This document shows, piece after piece, positions 53,611 to 64,000 of a stretch of DNA of 64,000 nucleotides. The stretch is taken from contig JAHCVI010000002.1 of the NCBI GenBank assembly GCA_019096155.1, positions 4,898,001 to 4,962,000 of the forward strand. Reading direction: 5' to 3'. The notes under the pieces are model-generated. The model did no database searches and was not told the origin of the DNA. It saw only the letters and a list, made by a program, of their open reading frames with translations. The translations under genes were made by a program, and so were the position numbers. Each line of letters begins with the position of its first letter. Within the stretch, counting starts at the first letter, position 1. This DNA is from Staphylotrichum longicolle (taxonomy: Eukaryota; Ascomycota; Sordariomycetes; Sordariales; Chaetomiaceae).

Positions 53611-55086
53611 ATGCCCGGCGAGACGTGCATGATATTCGTCGACGACTCCAACGTGTGGATCGAGGCACAAAAGTTCGCGGCGTCGGGCAACAGCCACATG
53701 CCCAAGTTGCAAGATAGCGACCGCGACCCCCGTCTCCGCATCGACATTGGCAGGCTGGTAGAGAGGCTCCGGGGTAACCGGACCCAGGGTCCATCGTTCC
53801 TCTACGGTTCCCGCCCACCCCCCAACGACTCGGTGTGGAAGGCCTTTGAGAAGAACAAGTTCGAGACCAACATCTACGACCGCGCCTTCGGCGGCAAGGA
53901 AAAGGAGGTCGACAACTCCATGTCGGTCGATATGGCTGCGAAAGCTACCGAGTTGCGGATAGAGGCCGAGTTCATGGCTAAGCACTTTGGCGACCCCAAG
54001 GCCACTGAGAAGAGGAACAAGACTACCTTTGTCGTCATCACGGGTGACCGGGACATGATGCCCGCCGTCAAGCGCGTGCTCGAGTTCAAGATCCGTGTCG
54101 AGCTGTGGGGCTGGAAGTCGGGCATTTCGCAGGCATACCTAGACCTGGCCGCCTTTAACAGCCTGCTGTCGGTGCACCTGCTGGATTCGATATTCAAGGA
54201 CATCTGCTTCACCGCGTACCGCTCCACGCGCAAGATTAAGAGCGTTGTCGGCGGGAAGACGATGGTGCTCCGCGATGTCGACGAGAGCCGTGAGGAAGCC
54301 ATCTGCGATCGCCTGCTCCAAACCGGGCAATTGTTCTGGAAGACGCGGTGGGATGGCGAGGCGGACCTGTGCATCGAGTTCCCCAAGGTTGACCAGATCG
54401 AAACGCTGATTCTCCGGGCCCGGCAGCTTCTGCCTGACGTTACGATCCTGTCGTGGCCCGAGTATAGGGCCCCCTTCTTCAACAAGGACCCCACGGACGA
54501 CGTGAAGACTGCCAATATGTATGAGCTGTTGGGACCAGATTTTGTTGCGGTGGATGAGCATGATAATGCCAAGATGGAAGAGCGGCTGCAGAATCTGACA
54601 CTCAAGAACACAACTGAAAACGCGAGCGACAGCGTACGCGGCAACGCAAGCGGCAACACCAACAGCGATGGTGCCGGTTACAACAGTGGCAACGCCAGCG
54701 CCAACGCCGGTGGAAACATCAACAGTGGCAATGACACCGGCGACGACAGCGACGGGGGCGGCTGGACAACCGTCGTCAACAATATCGACACGGAAAAACG
54801 CCACCGCCGCGTTGTCAACCAGCGGCAGGACTGCCCTTACGGCCTGCGGTGCAAGAAGCAAGACGACTGCGGCTACCGCCACACCCCCCAGGAGCGGCAG
54901 CTGTTCCAGCAGAACCCAAACCGGAACCTCGGCATGCGCAACACCCAGATGTGTCGGTGGGCTTCAAATTGCTTTCGCGGGCGGGACTGCCTGTTCGCAC
55001 ATACCGAAGCCGAGGCGAGGTGTCTGGACTGCAAGCAGACGGGCCATTTCAAAGGCGACGCTGCCAAGTGTCTTTTGCAAACCTAG
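53611..55086 (+). CDS. NYN-domain (PIN-like) protein with CCCH zinc fingers
   Basis: A single-exon gene of 491 residues, starting MPGETCMIFVDDSNVW in a good context (CAAAATG). The NYN/LabA-type nuclease fold is indicated by FVDDSNVW (Asp11/Asp12), VVITGDRDMMPAVKRVL (Asp146, Asp148) and VELWGWKSGIS. These acidic residues coordinate metal in the PIN-like superfamily, so RNA cleavage is plausible. A Gly/Asn/Ser-rich hinge (~335-390) leads to two CCCH fingers: CPYGLRCKKQDDCGYRH, spaced C-x5-C-x5-C-x3-H, and CRWASNCFRGRDCLFAH. A final C..C...H..C-like knuckle (CLDCKQTGHF) follows. Likely an RNA-binding ribonuclease; substrate unknown. Confidence 0.85.
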   Translation: MPGETCMIFVDDSNVWIEAQKFAASGNSHMPKLQDSDRDPRLRIDIGRLVERLRGNRTQGPSFLYGSRPPPNDSVWKAFEKNKFETNIYDRAFGGKEKEVDNSMSVDMAAKATELRIEAEFMAKHFGDPKATEKRNKTTFVVITGDRDMMPAVKRVLEFKIRVELWGWKSGISQAYLDLAAFNSLLSVHLLDSIFKDICFTAYRSTRKIKSVVGGKTMVLRDVDESREEAICDRLLQTGQLFWKTRWDGEADLCIEFPKVDQIETLILRARQLLPDVTILSWPEYRAPFFNKDPTDDVKTANMYELLGPDFVAVDEHDNAKMEERLQNLTLKNTTENASDSVRGNASGNTNSDGAGYNSGNASANAGGNINSGNDTGDDSDGGGWTTVVNNIDTEKRHRRVVNQRQDCPYGLRCKKQDDCGYRHTPQERQLFQQNPNRNLGMRNTQMCRWASNCFRGRDCLFAHTEAEARCLDCKQTGHFKGDAAKCLLQT

Positions 55087-55497
55087 GCGTGCCGCCGGTA
55101 TGTATTGGGGGCCGGGCGTATGGCGTTGCTTGACTTTCAATGTATTGGTACATTCAATTATCTGTGATTATGCTCAAGTTATATTTGCAACTCTTTCACA
55201 TCAAGTTCAAGTGCTAGTGCAAAGGGGTAGAGAAGTCGACCCGAGGCCAAGCATCACCGACAACCGGCCAGTTAGTACCTTCAAGCCCCCTTGTCGGCTT
55301 CAAAGAGTGCCACGGCGAGGAAAGCGGCAAAACACAGCGAGTGCAACAACAAGTGCACAACCGGCCACCCCAAGGCGGCGCCTTCTCCTTCGCCGTCGCC
55401 TTGTACCTTTTAAAGCAGACGGGGTGCCAGGCCCGGGAAGATTGAGGGTGCAGGCGTGCCGGACATAAAGAGACATAAGACAGTCCTGCTTTCCCCT
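55087..55497. other. 3' intergenic gap between convergent genes
   Basis: This lies between the convergent NYN and DUF829 genes and should hold both 3' untranslated regions. No gene is recognised. Confidence 0.5.
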
Positions 55498-56490
55498 TCA
55501 CAGCTTTGACTCGCCGTCTAGTTGCGGCAGAGACTCCCCTATCCAGCAATCTTGGATGGCACGCCAGTATTTGGCGGCGTTCTCGGTGATGAGTGTACAG
55601 TGGGGTGCCTCACTGAAGAGCACAAGCCCGACCTCGCATCCAGCTTCTCGTGCGAGTTGAGCATGGGATCGGACGTCAGAGGGTCCCACCATGCGGTCAG
55701 CACGAGAGAAGAGATAGAGCCGACGGGCGGCGCAGCCGAACAGGGCTGGCTCGTTTAGCTCACGCCGCATCTCGCTAACTGAGGACATGAAGCCGGCTCT
55801 TTGCAGCGCCGTGATAGTGGCCACGGCACCGAACACGGCAGCCGTGCCGAGCGCTCGGATGGGCGCCGAGCTGGTGGGGGGCAGTGACAAACACGCCGCA
55901 TCGAAGGCCTTGTCGAATGAAGTGTCGCCCGGGCAGCAGTCAAAGACAATCTGGCGCAGGTGGTCGCACAGAAGCGTGCCGGCCACGTCGGATATGGACC
56001 GGGCCAGTTGTATGGCCGTATTGCAGCCGCCGTGGGAAAACATGTGGAGCAGGGCCTGAGGAATGACACGGCTCGCGCTGCCGGACTCGGTAGTCTGAGT
56101 CGTTGTCGTCGGCGGCGGCGGCTGTAACGCCTTGACGATGGCGTCTCGGGCTGGCCGCAGCCGAGAACGGACGGCCGCAAACGAGCGTGCCGAGATATCG
56201 GCAAATACGGTACGGACCAGGACAATGGTCGCCTCGGGGAACGCTTCTCGGTAGCCCTCGACGTATTTGACGACGCGTCGCGTGGTCGCGCCCCCAAGCC
56301 ACGTGCAGAGAATGATCAGGGACGGCGGCGGGCATTCGCTGGCGCTGGCGCTGCCACTATGTGCCGCGGACAGGGCATTGGGTTCAGACAGGAAAATGTT
56401 GTTGCCCAGAGGCACCAGTGAAACTGGGAATGCTTGCAGTGGCCCCTCTGGACTGCCGTCGTCGTCGCCCTCCGTGTGCGCGAGTCTCAT
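55498..56490 (-). CDS. DUF829/TMEM53-like alpha/beta-hydrolase-fold protein
   Basis: A single-exon gene of 330 residues. SLIILCTWLGGATTRRVVKY opens an alpha/beta-hydrolase-like core, followed by YREAFPEATIVLVRT, then LLHMFSHGGCNTAIQLA, where the nucleophile elbow is G-G-C-type rather than G-x-S-x-G. IVFDCCPGDTSF and a late LYLFSRADRMVG (acidic residue) and EAPHCTL (His) follow. This is the pattern of DUF829 proteins, which include PaxU-type proteins in some fungal metabolite clusters. No biosynthetic genes are adjacent, so a cluster role is not indicated. Biochemical function is unknown. Confidence 0.8.
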   Translation of the reverse strand: MRLAHTEGDDDGSPEGPLQAFPVSLVPLGNNIFLSEPNALSAAHSGSASASECPPPSLIILCTWLGGATTRRVVKYVEGYREAFPEATIVLVRTVFADISARSFAAVRSRLRPARDAIVKALQPPPPTTTTQTTESGSASRVIPQALLHMFSHGGCNTAIQLARSISDVAGTLLCDHLRQIVFDCCPGDTSFDKAFDAACLSLPPTSSAPIRALGTAAVFGAVATITALQRAGFMSSVSEMRRELNEPALFGCAARRLYLFSRADRMVGPSDVRSHAQLAREAGCEVGLVLFSEAPHCTLITENAAKYWRAIQDCWIGESLPQLDGESKL

Positions 56491-57520
56491 GTCTGTTGTG
56501 GCACGCCGCCTGGGATGGTTGACGGTTGTAGTTGATTGTTGGGCAGGCGAATAACCGCGAGTCTACGAGTGTTTGTGCGTGCAGTGGATGCTAATACCGT
56601 TTGTTGGGCAATTCTTGATTACCAACGTTGGATGATGTTGGTCCTCAACAAAAACACCTGAAGCGTGTAATTGGCTCAGCGGGCACAGCCGAGGTCTCCT
56701 TTGAGACGACTGTTGGGCGTTGATGGTGGTCACCGCAGCTCTGAGCGTCTATTTTCTACGACAGTGCGGCAAGACGGGATGTCTACCGTTGGAGCGGCGC
56801 AGGGGATCCATAGAAAGAAAGACTGACACGATTGTGGGCACGTTGGACAGGTGCTGGGTACCTGTTACTCGGGAGAATTCATTTTGAACGCTTATGGTTC
56901 TTCCTACGCCGTTTCACTCCCAGTGTCACTGTCGCAATTACTGTCTCCGTCGCTCGAGGTTTGGATCAGGAGCCCTGCTAGATGGTGACTTCAAGGAGAG
57001 ATTCACGTGTATCCTGAGGCAAGCCCTGGACGTTGTTTGGACGATCGATGCAAGTCTAGAGGCGGGTTTGCAGCATGTGGGAGCAGCAGGCGGGCAGTGT
57101 GTCTATTGTCGGTCATGATCGCTCTCTCCAGACTACCAGAAGGTGAGAATCTCCCAAAATCCCGGAAATATATCCCAGTCGTCAGGCGCTTTCGACTGAT
57201 ACCACGGCAACCAGCCACAGTTCTGTTTTGAGAAGCGCCCCGAATGCCAGCTCCTGTCTCCTGACCATTCAACACTCGACACTTGCCACAGGCAGTTATG
57301 GATGCGCAAAGTAGGTCTTTTTGTTGGATCTTCTTCTTTGTTCATGGGCGCATAAGTCGTGTTCGGTGATATCTACGCTACCGAATTATCTAAAATCGTG
57401 TCTCAAATAGGAGAAATCCGTGGCCGCGTATGACCCGTCTCACTCGACACCTCCAGTCCATGCCCCTCAACCCCCGATGTTGCCAAAGTCATTATACGCT
57501 AATTAGTGCAGATGATACGC
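56491..57520. other. Intergenic, nothing recognised
   Basis: This is the upstream region of the DUF829 gene (left) and the 3' side of the GPI-protein gene (right). Short frames only. Confidence 0.5.
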
Positions 57521-59140
57521 TCACAGCCAAAACATAGCAGAAACAATGCTCAATCCCAGCACCCACCACATACCAGCCACGCTCTCTCCCACACCTGCCC
57601 TCGCGCCAGCCGCTGTCACTGGCGGCGCCGCCGTGCTCGTACTGGCACCCACACTGCCCGAGCCCACCACGCTTGCAGTAGCACCCGCACCCGAGCCGGC
57701 CGCGCTGGTCACCCCCGTCCCCGTCCCCACGGTTCCCGACGACCCAGCGCCCGCACCCGACCCAGCCGCCGCACCACTCGACCCAGCCCCACCACCCGTA
57801 CTCGCGGGCGTCGTCTGAGCCACCGCAGTCGACGTCGCCGTCGCCGTCGCCGTTGGCGGCACCACCGTCACCACCACCACCCCACTGCTCTCCGTCACGG
57901 TCGGCTCGACCAACCCCCCCGTGAGCGTGGGCACCGCATACGGCGGATCAAACAGCCCGAACCGCCCGCACGCGTTGCACGGGTACGCCCACTCGCGCAC
58001 CGGCGTGGGCGCCGCCAGCACCGGGTCGCACCGGGAGTCGACCATGGTCGCGATGGCGGTCGGGTCGGCGGTCTGCGGGCAGTCGGTGCCGAGGTCGGCG
58101 AGGGTGAGCTGCCGGGTGATGTTGCCGCCCGTGGCGGCGGGCGCGATGGTGGAGACTTGGGAGAGGTCGAGGGGGAGGATCCAGGAGGTGGTGGAGGGCC
58201 CGGCACGTTGGCCGGCGGTGTTGATGCCGACCGCGGTGGGGATGAGCATGTAGACTGAGGGGCTTGTGCTGTAGAAGGGGGGAGGTGTGGGGTTAGTGGA
58301 TTGGGTTCGTGGGTGGGTGTTGGTAAGGGGGGACTTACAAGGTGTAGCCCAGCGTGGGGTGGACGTAGGTGGAGGGGTAGGTGTACGGCCTGTTGGTGGG
58401 CCAGAAGTAGAGGTTGACCGTTGCCGCGGAGCTGGACAGCATGTGTTTACAAGGAAAGCCCCGAAACTGGAATCTCGGGGAGGTGAACTTACATGCTGCA
58501 TGACTTCGGGCATGGATCGTACGTGGTGGCGAACAGCGTACGGGTGGTATACGTCGTGGTAGGCACGGTCTCGGTGGTGGTTGCGGTGTTTGTGATGGTC
58601 ACCGAGTCCGTATCGGTGTTTGTAATGGTGACCAGATTCGTCGCGGTGTTGGTGATGGTCACCAAGTCCGTATCGGTGTCTGTAATGGTTGTCGAGTCGG
58701 TCTCGGTGTTGGTAACGGTCGTTGAGTCCGTGGTCGTGTTCGTGACCGTCACGAGTTCGGTGTCGGTGACAGCAACGTGGATGGTCTCGATGGCTGTATG
58801 AGTTACCGAGACGGTGTAATTCAGCGTGGTTGTCGTGCACTCGGTGATGATCTCCTCGACGGTGTTGATGACCGTCTTGTTGATGCTAACATCGACGTAG
58901 TGCGTCACCTCGACAGTTTTTGTGTCGAACACGGTGACAAAATCATACACAGTCGTGTTTGAACGATGGTGTCTGGCTAAGGTTATCGTCAGTCTCCGCC
59001 TGTCGTGCCGCCACCATTGTGACTTGATCACCTCATTGCATACCATCGTCGTTGTCTTCATGTTGAGAATGAGGCCATCCATTCACACCCCACACGAGCA
59101 ACCCGAGTGGGCCTGCTAACAATGGAAAGACGGACAACAT
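57521..59140 (-). CDS. Thr-rich GPI-anchored cell-wall protein
   Basis: Exons 59140-59089, 58976-58493, 58431-58339 and 58268-57521 join in phase to 458 residues. Exon 1 encodes a signal peptide (MLSVFPLLAGPLGLLVWG). Exon 2 holds a long Thr-rich tract of T.TNT.TDS-type repeats (TVTNTETDSTTITDTDTD). Exon 3 has aromatic-rich VNLYFWPTNRPYTYPSTYV. Exon 4 contains a cysteine-bearing domain (LGTDCPQTADPTAIATMVDS, CDPVLAAPTPVREWAYPCNAC), then a Ser/Gly/Ala-rich stalk and a hydrophobic C-terminus (MWWVLGLSIVSAMFWL) typical of GPI attachment. Heavy O-glycosylation and wall attachment are expected. An alternative ATG at 59082 would lack a signal peptide. Confidence 0.82.
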
Positions 59141-59875
59141 GTTTGGTTACTCTTCACCGAGAATGGTGATGAGCTTTGAACGAGTGTCGAGCAGCAGTCG
59201 CTGGAGCTGTGGCTGAAACATGAGACTGGAGAGAACAGGAGTTACACGGCAAGCGGATCCGGTTCTTCTTTTGATTCTATACACGGTATTATCGCTCTCA
59301 GACACCAGCAATCATCAAACCAATGGCTGACATGCCACGCATGCCTTCCAGTTGTCCTGGTTCCTGTTTTTCTGCAGAGCCCTTGCTTCAGCGCAGCCAT
59401 AAAGAATTCATCGCACAATGACGCAGGTTGTCGCCGTCGTCAGGGCAAGAAGGCTGGCTTGTGTGGTTGGGCGTCTTATTGGCTAGTTGGGTGTGATGGC
59501 CCTGAATTGGTCGGCTTGGTCTGCTGCGGGGTGACGTCTTCAATGTCAACTATTGGATCCAAGCCTTGTTGCTACCCCTGTCGGCCCGGAGATCACAATG
59601 TGGCGGATGATGGTATGCTGCGCCAGGCTCAATAAACAAGAAAGACGACCGTGTGGCTGGATGAGGCAGTCGCCGCCCTTCTAACAAGGTTTGAGAGATG
59701 CCGCTCCATACCTGAAGATGATTTTGGAAGGACTTGAGGCATCACTCATGAATGGGAACACCTCATCCCCTTGTTACAAAGCTCCAACTGATCTCCCCTA
59801 AAGGCTGAATTCTTGCCGTTATTCCCGGCACTGATCAGAATTGTGTATGCGCCAGTGTGATGGCACTCGCTCAGG
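59141..59875. other. Divergent intergenic region
   Basis: This lies between the GPI-protein start (minus) and the protease-like start (plus), so it likely holds both promoters. No gene is recognised. Confidence 0.5.
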
Positions 59876-62149
59876 ATGCGCTCAATTGCGATATCGTGGA
59901 CATTATTAGCCCTTCTGATTGCACAGGCCTCAACTGAGAATGCTCCGCCGGCGCCGCTCGTGATTCCCGCCAGTCAATATTTGTAACCTACTCAAGCCCT
60001 GTGCCTCAGCTGATTGCCACAGTCTGCTGACCCGCGACACAGTGAAGGCAATGACGGATCATGGAGCACGTTCGACATTCGTGTGGGCACACCTGAGCAA
60101 GACGTCAGGGTGCTGGTGTCGACGGCCTCCCCCTTTTCGCTGGTCCCCTTCGACCAATATGCATGCTCGACCTCGGTGTTCAAGGCAGTGCCTCCAGACT
60201 GTGCCATCTCCAGGGGTAACCTGTTCAACCACAACCAGTCGTCAACATGGCGTGATATTGGACTCTATGGAATCAACCAGAATGGGGTTGGTCTCGAAGC
60301 CAACCTTGGATACCAAGCGAGGGTCCAGTTTGGGCTCGATCGGTTGGCGATTGGGCTCACGGGGCCCGGATTGGAGAACCAAACCGTTGGCGGCATCGCG
60401 GCCCCAGAGCCTTTCTACCTGTGTGTATCTCCAAGCGTACGCTCTCGGTGTTGTTGTCTTGCATCGGCCACTAAATAAGCGCACATTAGGGGCATCTTGG
60501 GGATCAACCCGCAGCCACTCAACTTCAGCTCGTTGGGTAATTTCTCAACACCGTCACTCTTCACCACCCTTAAGGATGAAGGCAAAATGCCCAGCCTAAG
60601 CTGGAGCTATACGGCCGGTGCCAAGTATCGTGAGTAGTATACTCGTCGGGCTTGGTCCATTCAATTCTCCCCTCTAACCAGAGCCCTCCCATCTCGAACA
60701 GGCTTAAAGCAGGTCAACGGCCAGCTGATCTTTGGAGGATACGACACCTCCCGGTTCGACGAGAACCCTGTCTCGTTTTCCATGGCGGACGATGTCACGC
60801 GGGACCTCGTCGTTGTGCTCCAGTCCATCAGCTACAGCGGGTCGTCCTCTGCTACTTTGCTCTCCAAGCCCATCGACATCATGATCGACTCGACAGACCC
60901 TTATCTGTGGCTCCCATCAGACGTATGTACTGCTTTCGAACAGGCGTTCGGCTTGACACTGGACAGTGCGTCCGGCTTGTACCTGGTAAACGACACGCAC
61001 CGCGATGCACTCCTCAACTCGAACGCCCAAGTGTCCTTCAGGATCTCCGACGTCAAGTCGGGTGGCGACACTGTTACGATTGTGCTCCCTTACGCCGCGT
61101 TTGATCTCACCGCCAGAAACCCACTCGTTACTGGCAACTCCAGCCACTACTTCCCGCTCAAACGCGCCAACAGTTCGACACAGTACACGTTGGGGCGAAC
61201 CTTCTTGCAGGAGGCGTGAGTGCCTCTGCTCCCTCTCCTGAATACCCTTCCCCGACCCGCCCGCCGCTGACACTCTCTCAGATATCTCTCTGCCGACTAC
61301 GAGCGCAAAGTCTTCAACGTCTCCGCCTGCACCTGGAACCCAGGCGCCCAGCAGCACATCGTGGCGATCCCACCCAGCGACTCCGGCTCCGGCTCAACCG
61401 GCTCCGATGGCGGTTCATCCTCCCCCTCCTCGGGTCTAAGCGGCGGCGCCATAGCCGGCATCGTCATCGGCGCGCTGCTCCTCGTCGCGGCCGTCATCAT
61501 CATCGTCCTGCGCCTCCGCAGGAAATGGCTGGGCGTTGGCTTCGCCGACGCCGCCGCCGCCAAAAAGCCGCCGCCGGATGAATCGATTCTCAAAGGGCCC
61601 GTGTTCAACGCGCCCTCGGCGCGCCACGACTCCTCGCCGGACTCGTCTATCGTGCCGTACTCTGCGGCGGACGTCTCCGCTGCGGGGTCGGGGTCGGGTC
61701 CGCGGTCGACCGCGGAGCATGCCAGGCAGGGGTCGCGGAGCACGGTTGGGGATGGGGCTGCCGGCGCGGTGGCTGGGTCTAGTTGGTCAGGCACGCCGCC
61801 GAAAGGGGGTGGTAACGCAACGCTACTGGATCCGCCCGTCCGGCCGGGGACGGCAGAGTTGGATGGGAACGAGATCCGTGGGCCGCTGCTACCGGCCGTG
61901 GCGGAGAATTCTACGGGAGTGTTTGAGCTGCCGGGGAGTGCACCACCGGGGGTGCCGGTTGGGGACGGGAGGAGGAGGACGATGGAGACGGATCGCGGGG
62001 GCCCAGACTCGCTGAGATCCTTGCGGTCCAGTGAGGAGGTGGCGGAGGGGGGGAAACATGTCGCGGGGCGCACGCCGTCGCCGCCGACGGCAACGTCGGA
62101 GGTGAATCCGGCCGCGTTTGGGAGGCATAGTCTGGTTTCGAATCCGTGA
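59876..62149 (+). CDS. Membrane-anchored aspartic-protease-like protein, first catalytic Asp absent
   Basis: Exons 59876-59982, 60043-60420, 60490-60629, 60702-61215 and 61282-62149 join in phase to 668 residues. A signal peptide is seen (MRSIAISWTLLALLIAQAS). The pepsin-like fold is recognised from FDIRVGTPEQDVRVLV, LGILGINPQPLNF, GQLIFGGYDTSRF and YTLGRTFLQEAYL. Where DTG is expected the sequence is STA (VLVSTASPF); the second site reads IDSTDPYLWLP. This suggests a non-catalytic member; similar proteins are widespread in filamentous fungi. After a Ser/Gly linker a single transmembrane helix (GGAIAGIVIGALLLVAAVII) precedes a ~230-residue disordered cytoplasmic tail, hinting at a surface sensor or scaffold role. 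Confidence 0.85.
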
Positions 62150-62715
62150 TGGGGAGAGAATGGGCGTGGTGTGCGCTGTGTACGGTCTGTCGAGGTGCGT
62201 ATTTGGTTATGAGGGAAAGCTGGGTTAGTTATCTATGGTTAGACCTGTTTATATTGAGTAAATCGAGCGTACTGAAGTGGTGCGAAGCTAGCACTCAAAC
62301 ATTCACACCACCAACACAACACTCCACTGCGTGATGTATGGCGTCCACGAGGTGGGACCTTGAACGGCGTCTGGCAGCGTTTGTGCAGGAACACTTCATG
62401 AACTTGAGGGGGACGAGGGTTGTCAAGCTCAACGAGAAGCTCATTGGCTGGTGAATGGGGTGTAAGCCATCTGAGCGTTCTTGTCAGCTTGGGGCCCTGC
62501 GTGAGCTGAGGGATTCAGGCTAAACCCTAGGTCACACTGGCTCGGTGCGGCATACCGAGGTCGATCCCTGCGTTCCCTAATTCCCATTCGGGCCAAGACG
62601 CTGACCGTCGTGAGTGAATATCACGACAAAGTCGCCTTGATTTTTCTCCTCCCACTGCGAGCTGGGTCCGACACCGTGGACACATGCACAGCAAACGTCA
62701 AATCCCACCGCAAAC
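62150..62715. other. Upstream region of the xylanase gene
   Basis: No gene is recognised. It includes the 3' end of the protease-like transcript and presumably the xylanase promoter. I could not place specific regulator sites with confidence. Confidence 0.5.
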
Positions 62716-63455
62716 ATGGTCTCGTTTAAGTCTCTCCTCGTGGCTGCCACCGGCGCTCTCGCCCTCGCTTTCGACGCTAAACCGAGTGAGACACATGCCC
62801 GTGAGCTACTCACGCCGCGCACGGGAGCCCCGAGCTCGACGGGGCGGCACGGCGGCTATTACTACTACTTCTGGACCGACGGCGGCGGCACCGTCAACTA
62901 CCACAACAAGGACAACGGCAGCTACAAGGTCGACTGGCAAGACTGCGGCAACTTTATCGGCGGCAAGGGCTGGTAACGCATCCCCCTCTCCTTACTTACC
63001 CCAAAGCCGACGGCAACTCATACACCACACCCAGGAGCCCCGGCAGGCCCCGCACCATCAACTTCGACGCCGCTTTCAACACCACCGGCAACGGCTACCT
63101 GACCATCTACGGCTGGATGAGCAACCCGCCCGTCGAGTACTACATCATTGAGTCGTTCGGCACGTACGACCCGACGGCGTATGTGCGCAACTACGGCACC
63201 TACGATGCCGACGGCAGCATGTACAAGCTCGGCCACACGGTGCGGTACGGGCAGATCCCCATGGAGGGCGCGGAGACGCTGGACCGCATCTGGGCTGTGC
63301 GCCAGACCGAGCGGACTTCCGGGAGCGTAGATGTGGGTGCCCATTTTGAGGCGTGGAAGGCGAAGGGGTTGAGGCTGGGCGCGACGCATGCATATCAGAT
63401 TGTGGGGACCGAGGGGTATCAGAGCACCGGGTCGGCTGAGGTTACTGTTTCGTGA
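62716..63455 (+). CDS. Secreted GH11 endo-1,4-beta-xylanase
   Basis: Exons 62716-62972 and 63035-63455 join at TG/G (Trp) to 225 residues. A signal peptide (MVSFKSLLVAATGALALAF) and short propeptide precede the jelly-roll core. Family signatures are WTDGGGTVNYHNKDNGSY, CGNFIGGKGWSPG, VEYYIIESFGTYDP with the nucleophile Glu120, and YQIVGTEGYQSTGSA with acid/base Glu212. Length and order match single-domain GH11 enzymes; there is no carbohydrate-binding module after the catalytic domain. It hydrolyses xylan in plant cell wall, consistent with a saprotrophic or plant-associated life. Confidence 0.95.
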
Positions 63456-64000
63456 ATTGGAGGAGGGGAGGTGGGCAGGTTGTCGAAGTCGCTGTGCTTG
63501 GCGCTGCTTGGCAGCGGAACTTAATGTTGTGTTTCCTAAAACGGAATCCGGCTTCCTCGCTGCAAACCGCGCACAACCAGCCTATGCTTGATTCTTCTAC
63601 ATTCAAACGCCTGACCCAGTAGGGTATTTGTACCTATGTCCAATCCCCGCCAATGAATACTACTTCAGATCATCGATAACAGCCTGTCCCGCCATTCTCC
63701 CCCGCCATTCTCCCCCGCCACATAAGGTAGTGACTACCTACCTACCTATGATTATGAGGGGTATCCTGTGGCGGCACGACCTGCGTTCGGAAGCCCCCTT
63801 AATCACCTCGCCCACCCTCAAACGTGTACAACAAACAGCCAGCCCGACACGAGCCGCAAACACCGCAGTTATTGCTTATAGACAAGACGCGTCAGTGGCT
63901 TACATTTATTCGATACTCGAACAACAAATAGAAGAAATGAATGAAAAAGGAGAGAGGAGAGCCAACTCACAGTTGTAATAATCCTCCCTCACAGGCAAGT
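63456..64000. other. 3' flank with short tandem motifs
   Basis: CCCGCCATTCTC repeats near 63690-63718 and CTACCTACCTAC occurs near 63735. No gene is recognised up to the window edge. Confidence 0.5.

Noticed and set aside
1..64000. tRNA, rRNA or other structural RNA genes
   Set aside because: None could be recognised by eye; tRNAscan and Infernal would be needed to exclude them.

Overview
This window comes from a filamentous ascomycete, probably a sordariomycete. Genes carry short introns of about 45-110 nt with GTRNGT donors, CTRAY branch points and YAG acceptors. The gene content is also fungal: patatin/NACHT/NB-ARC NLRs, a HET-domain relic, Tad-type LINE and Fot/pogo-type elements, a GH11 xylanase and a Cdc24-type RhoGEF. 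All exon models are mine, built from splice motifs and reading-frame phase. No transcript or database search supports them.

The first ~35.5 kb is an NLR nursery. Three paralogs share a patatin - NB-ARC - TPR plan. The copy at 3877-8628 is intact, with 17 nearly identical 42-residue TPR units. The copy at 10043-13757 is broken by a frameshift in its last repeats. The copy at 32193-30721 is truncated. A fourth receptor (23976-28711) is an intact six-exon patatin - NACHT - ankyrin gene with 17 ankyrin units and one GC-AG intron. A fifth (33207-35536) is NB-ARC - TPR with no visible N-terminal domain. Between them lie a decayed RelA/SpoT-like - NACHT - WD40 receptor (19397-22630), a HET-protein relic, a WD40 fragment, an inverted ankyrin fragment, a kinase fragment, a decayed NsdD-type GATA factor, and short inverted copies of NLR segments. 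Intact receptors beside fragments in both orientations suggest ongoing duplication, repeat reshuffling and loss.

From 36 to 45 kb is a transposon nest. It holds an apparently intact Tad-like LINE flanked by 14-15 bp direct repeats (36077-41640), a long-armed foldback-like structure enclosing the 3' end of a TPR NLR gene (41840-42834), and a dead Fot/pogo-type element with TA target duplication (42887-44741). A further inverted repeat brackets the last two.

From 45 to 64 kb the content is more ordinary: a basic protein with a Cut12-like motif and an out-of-frame chromodomain; a Rho GEF with an N-terminal STAND-type domain; an NYN-domain/CCCH protein; a DUF829 protein; a Thr-rich GPI-anchored wall protein; a membrane-anchored aspartic-protease-like protein without its first catalytic Asp; and a secreted GH11 xylanase.

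The likeliest shared theme of the left half is non-self recognition and regulated cell death: variable repeat domains sense, NACHT/NB-ARC modules switch, and patatin lipase domains execute. This is inferred from what is known of fungal NLR families, not shown here.
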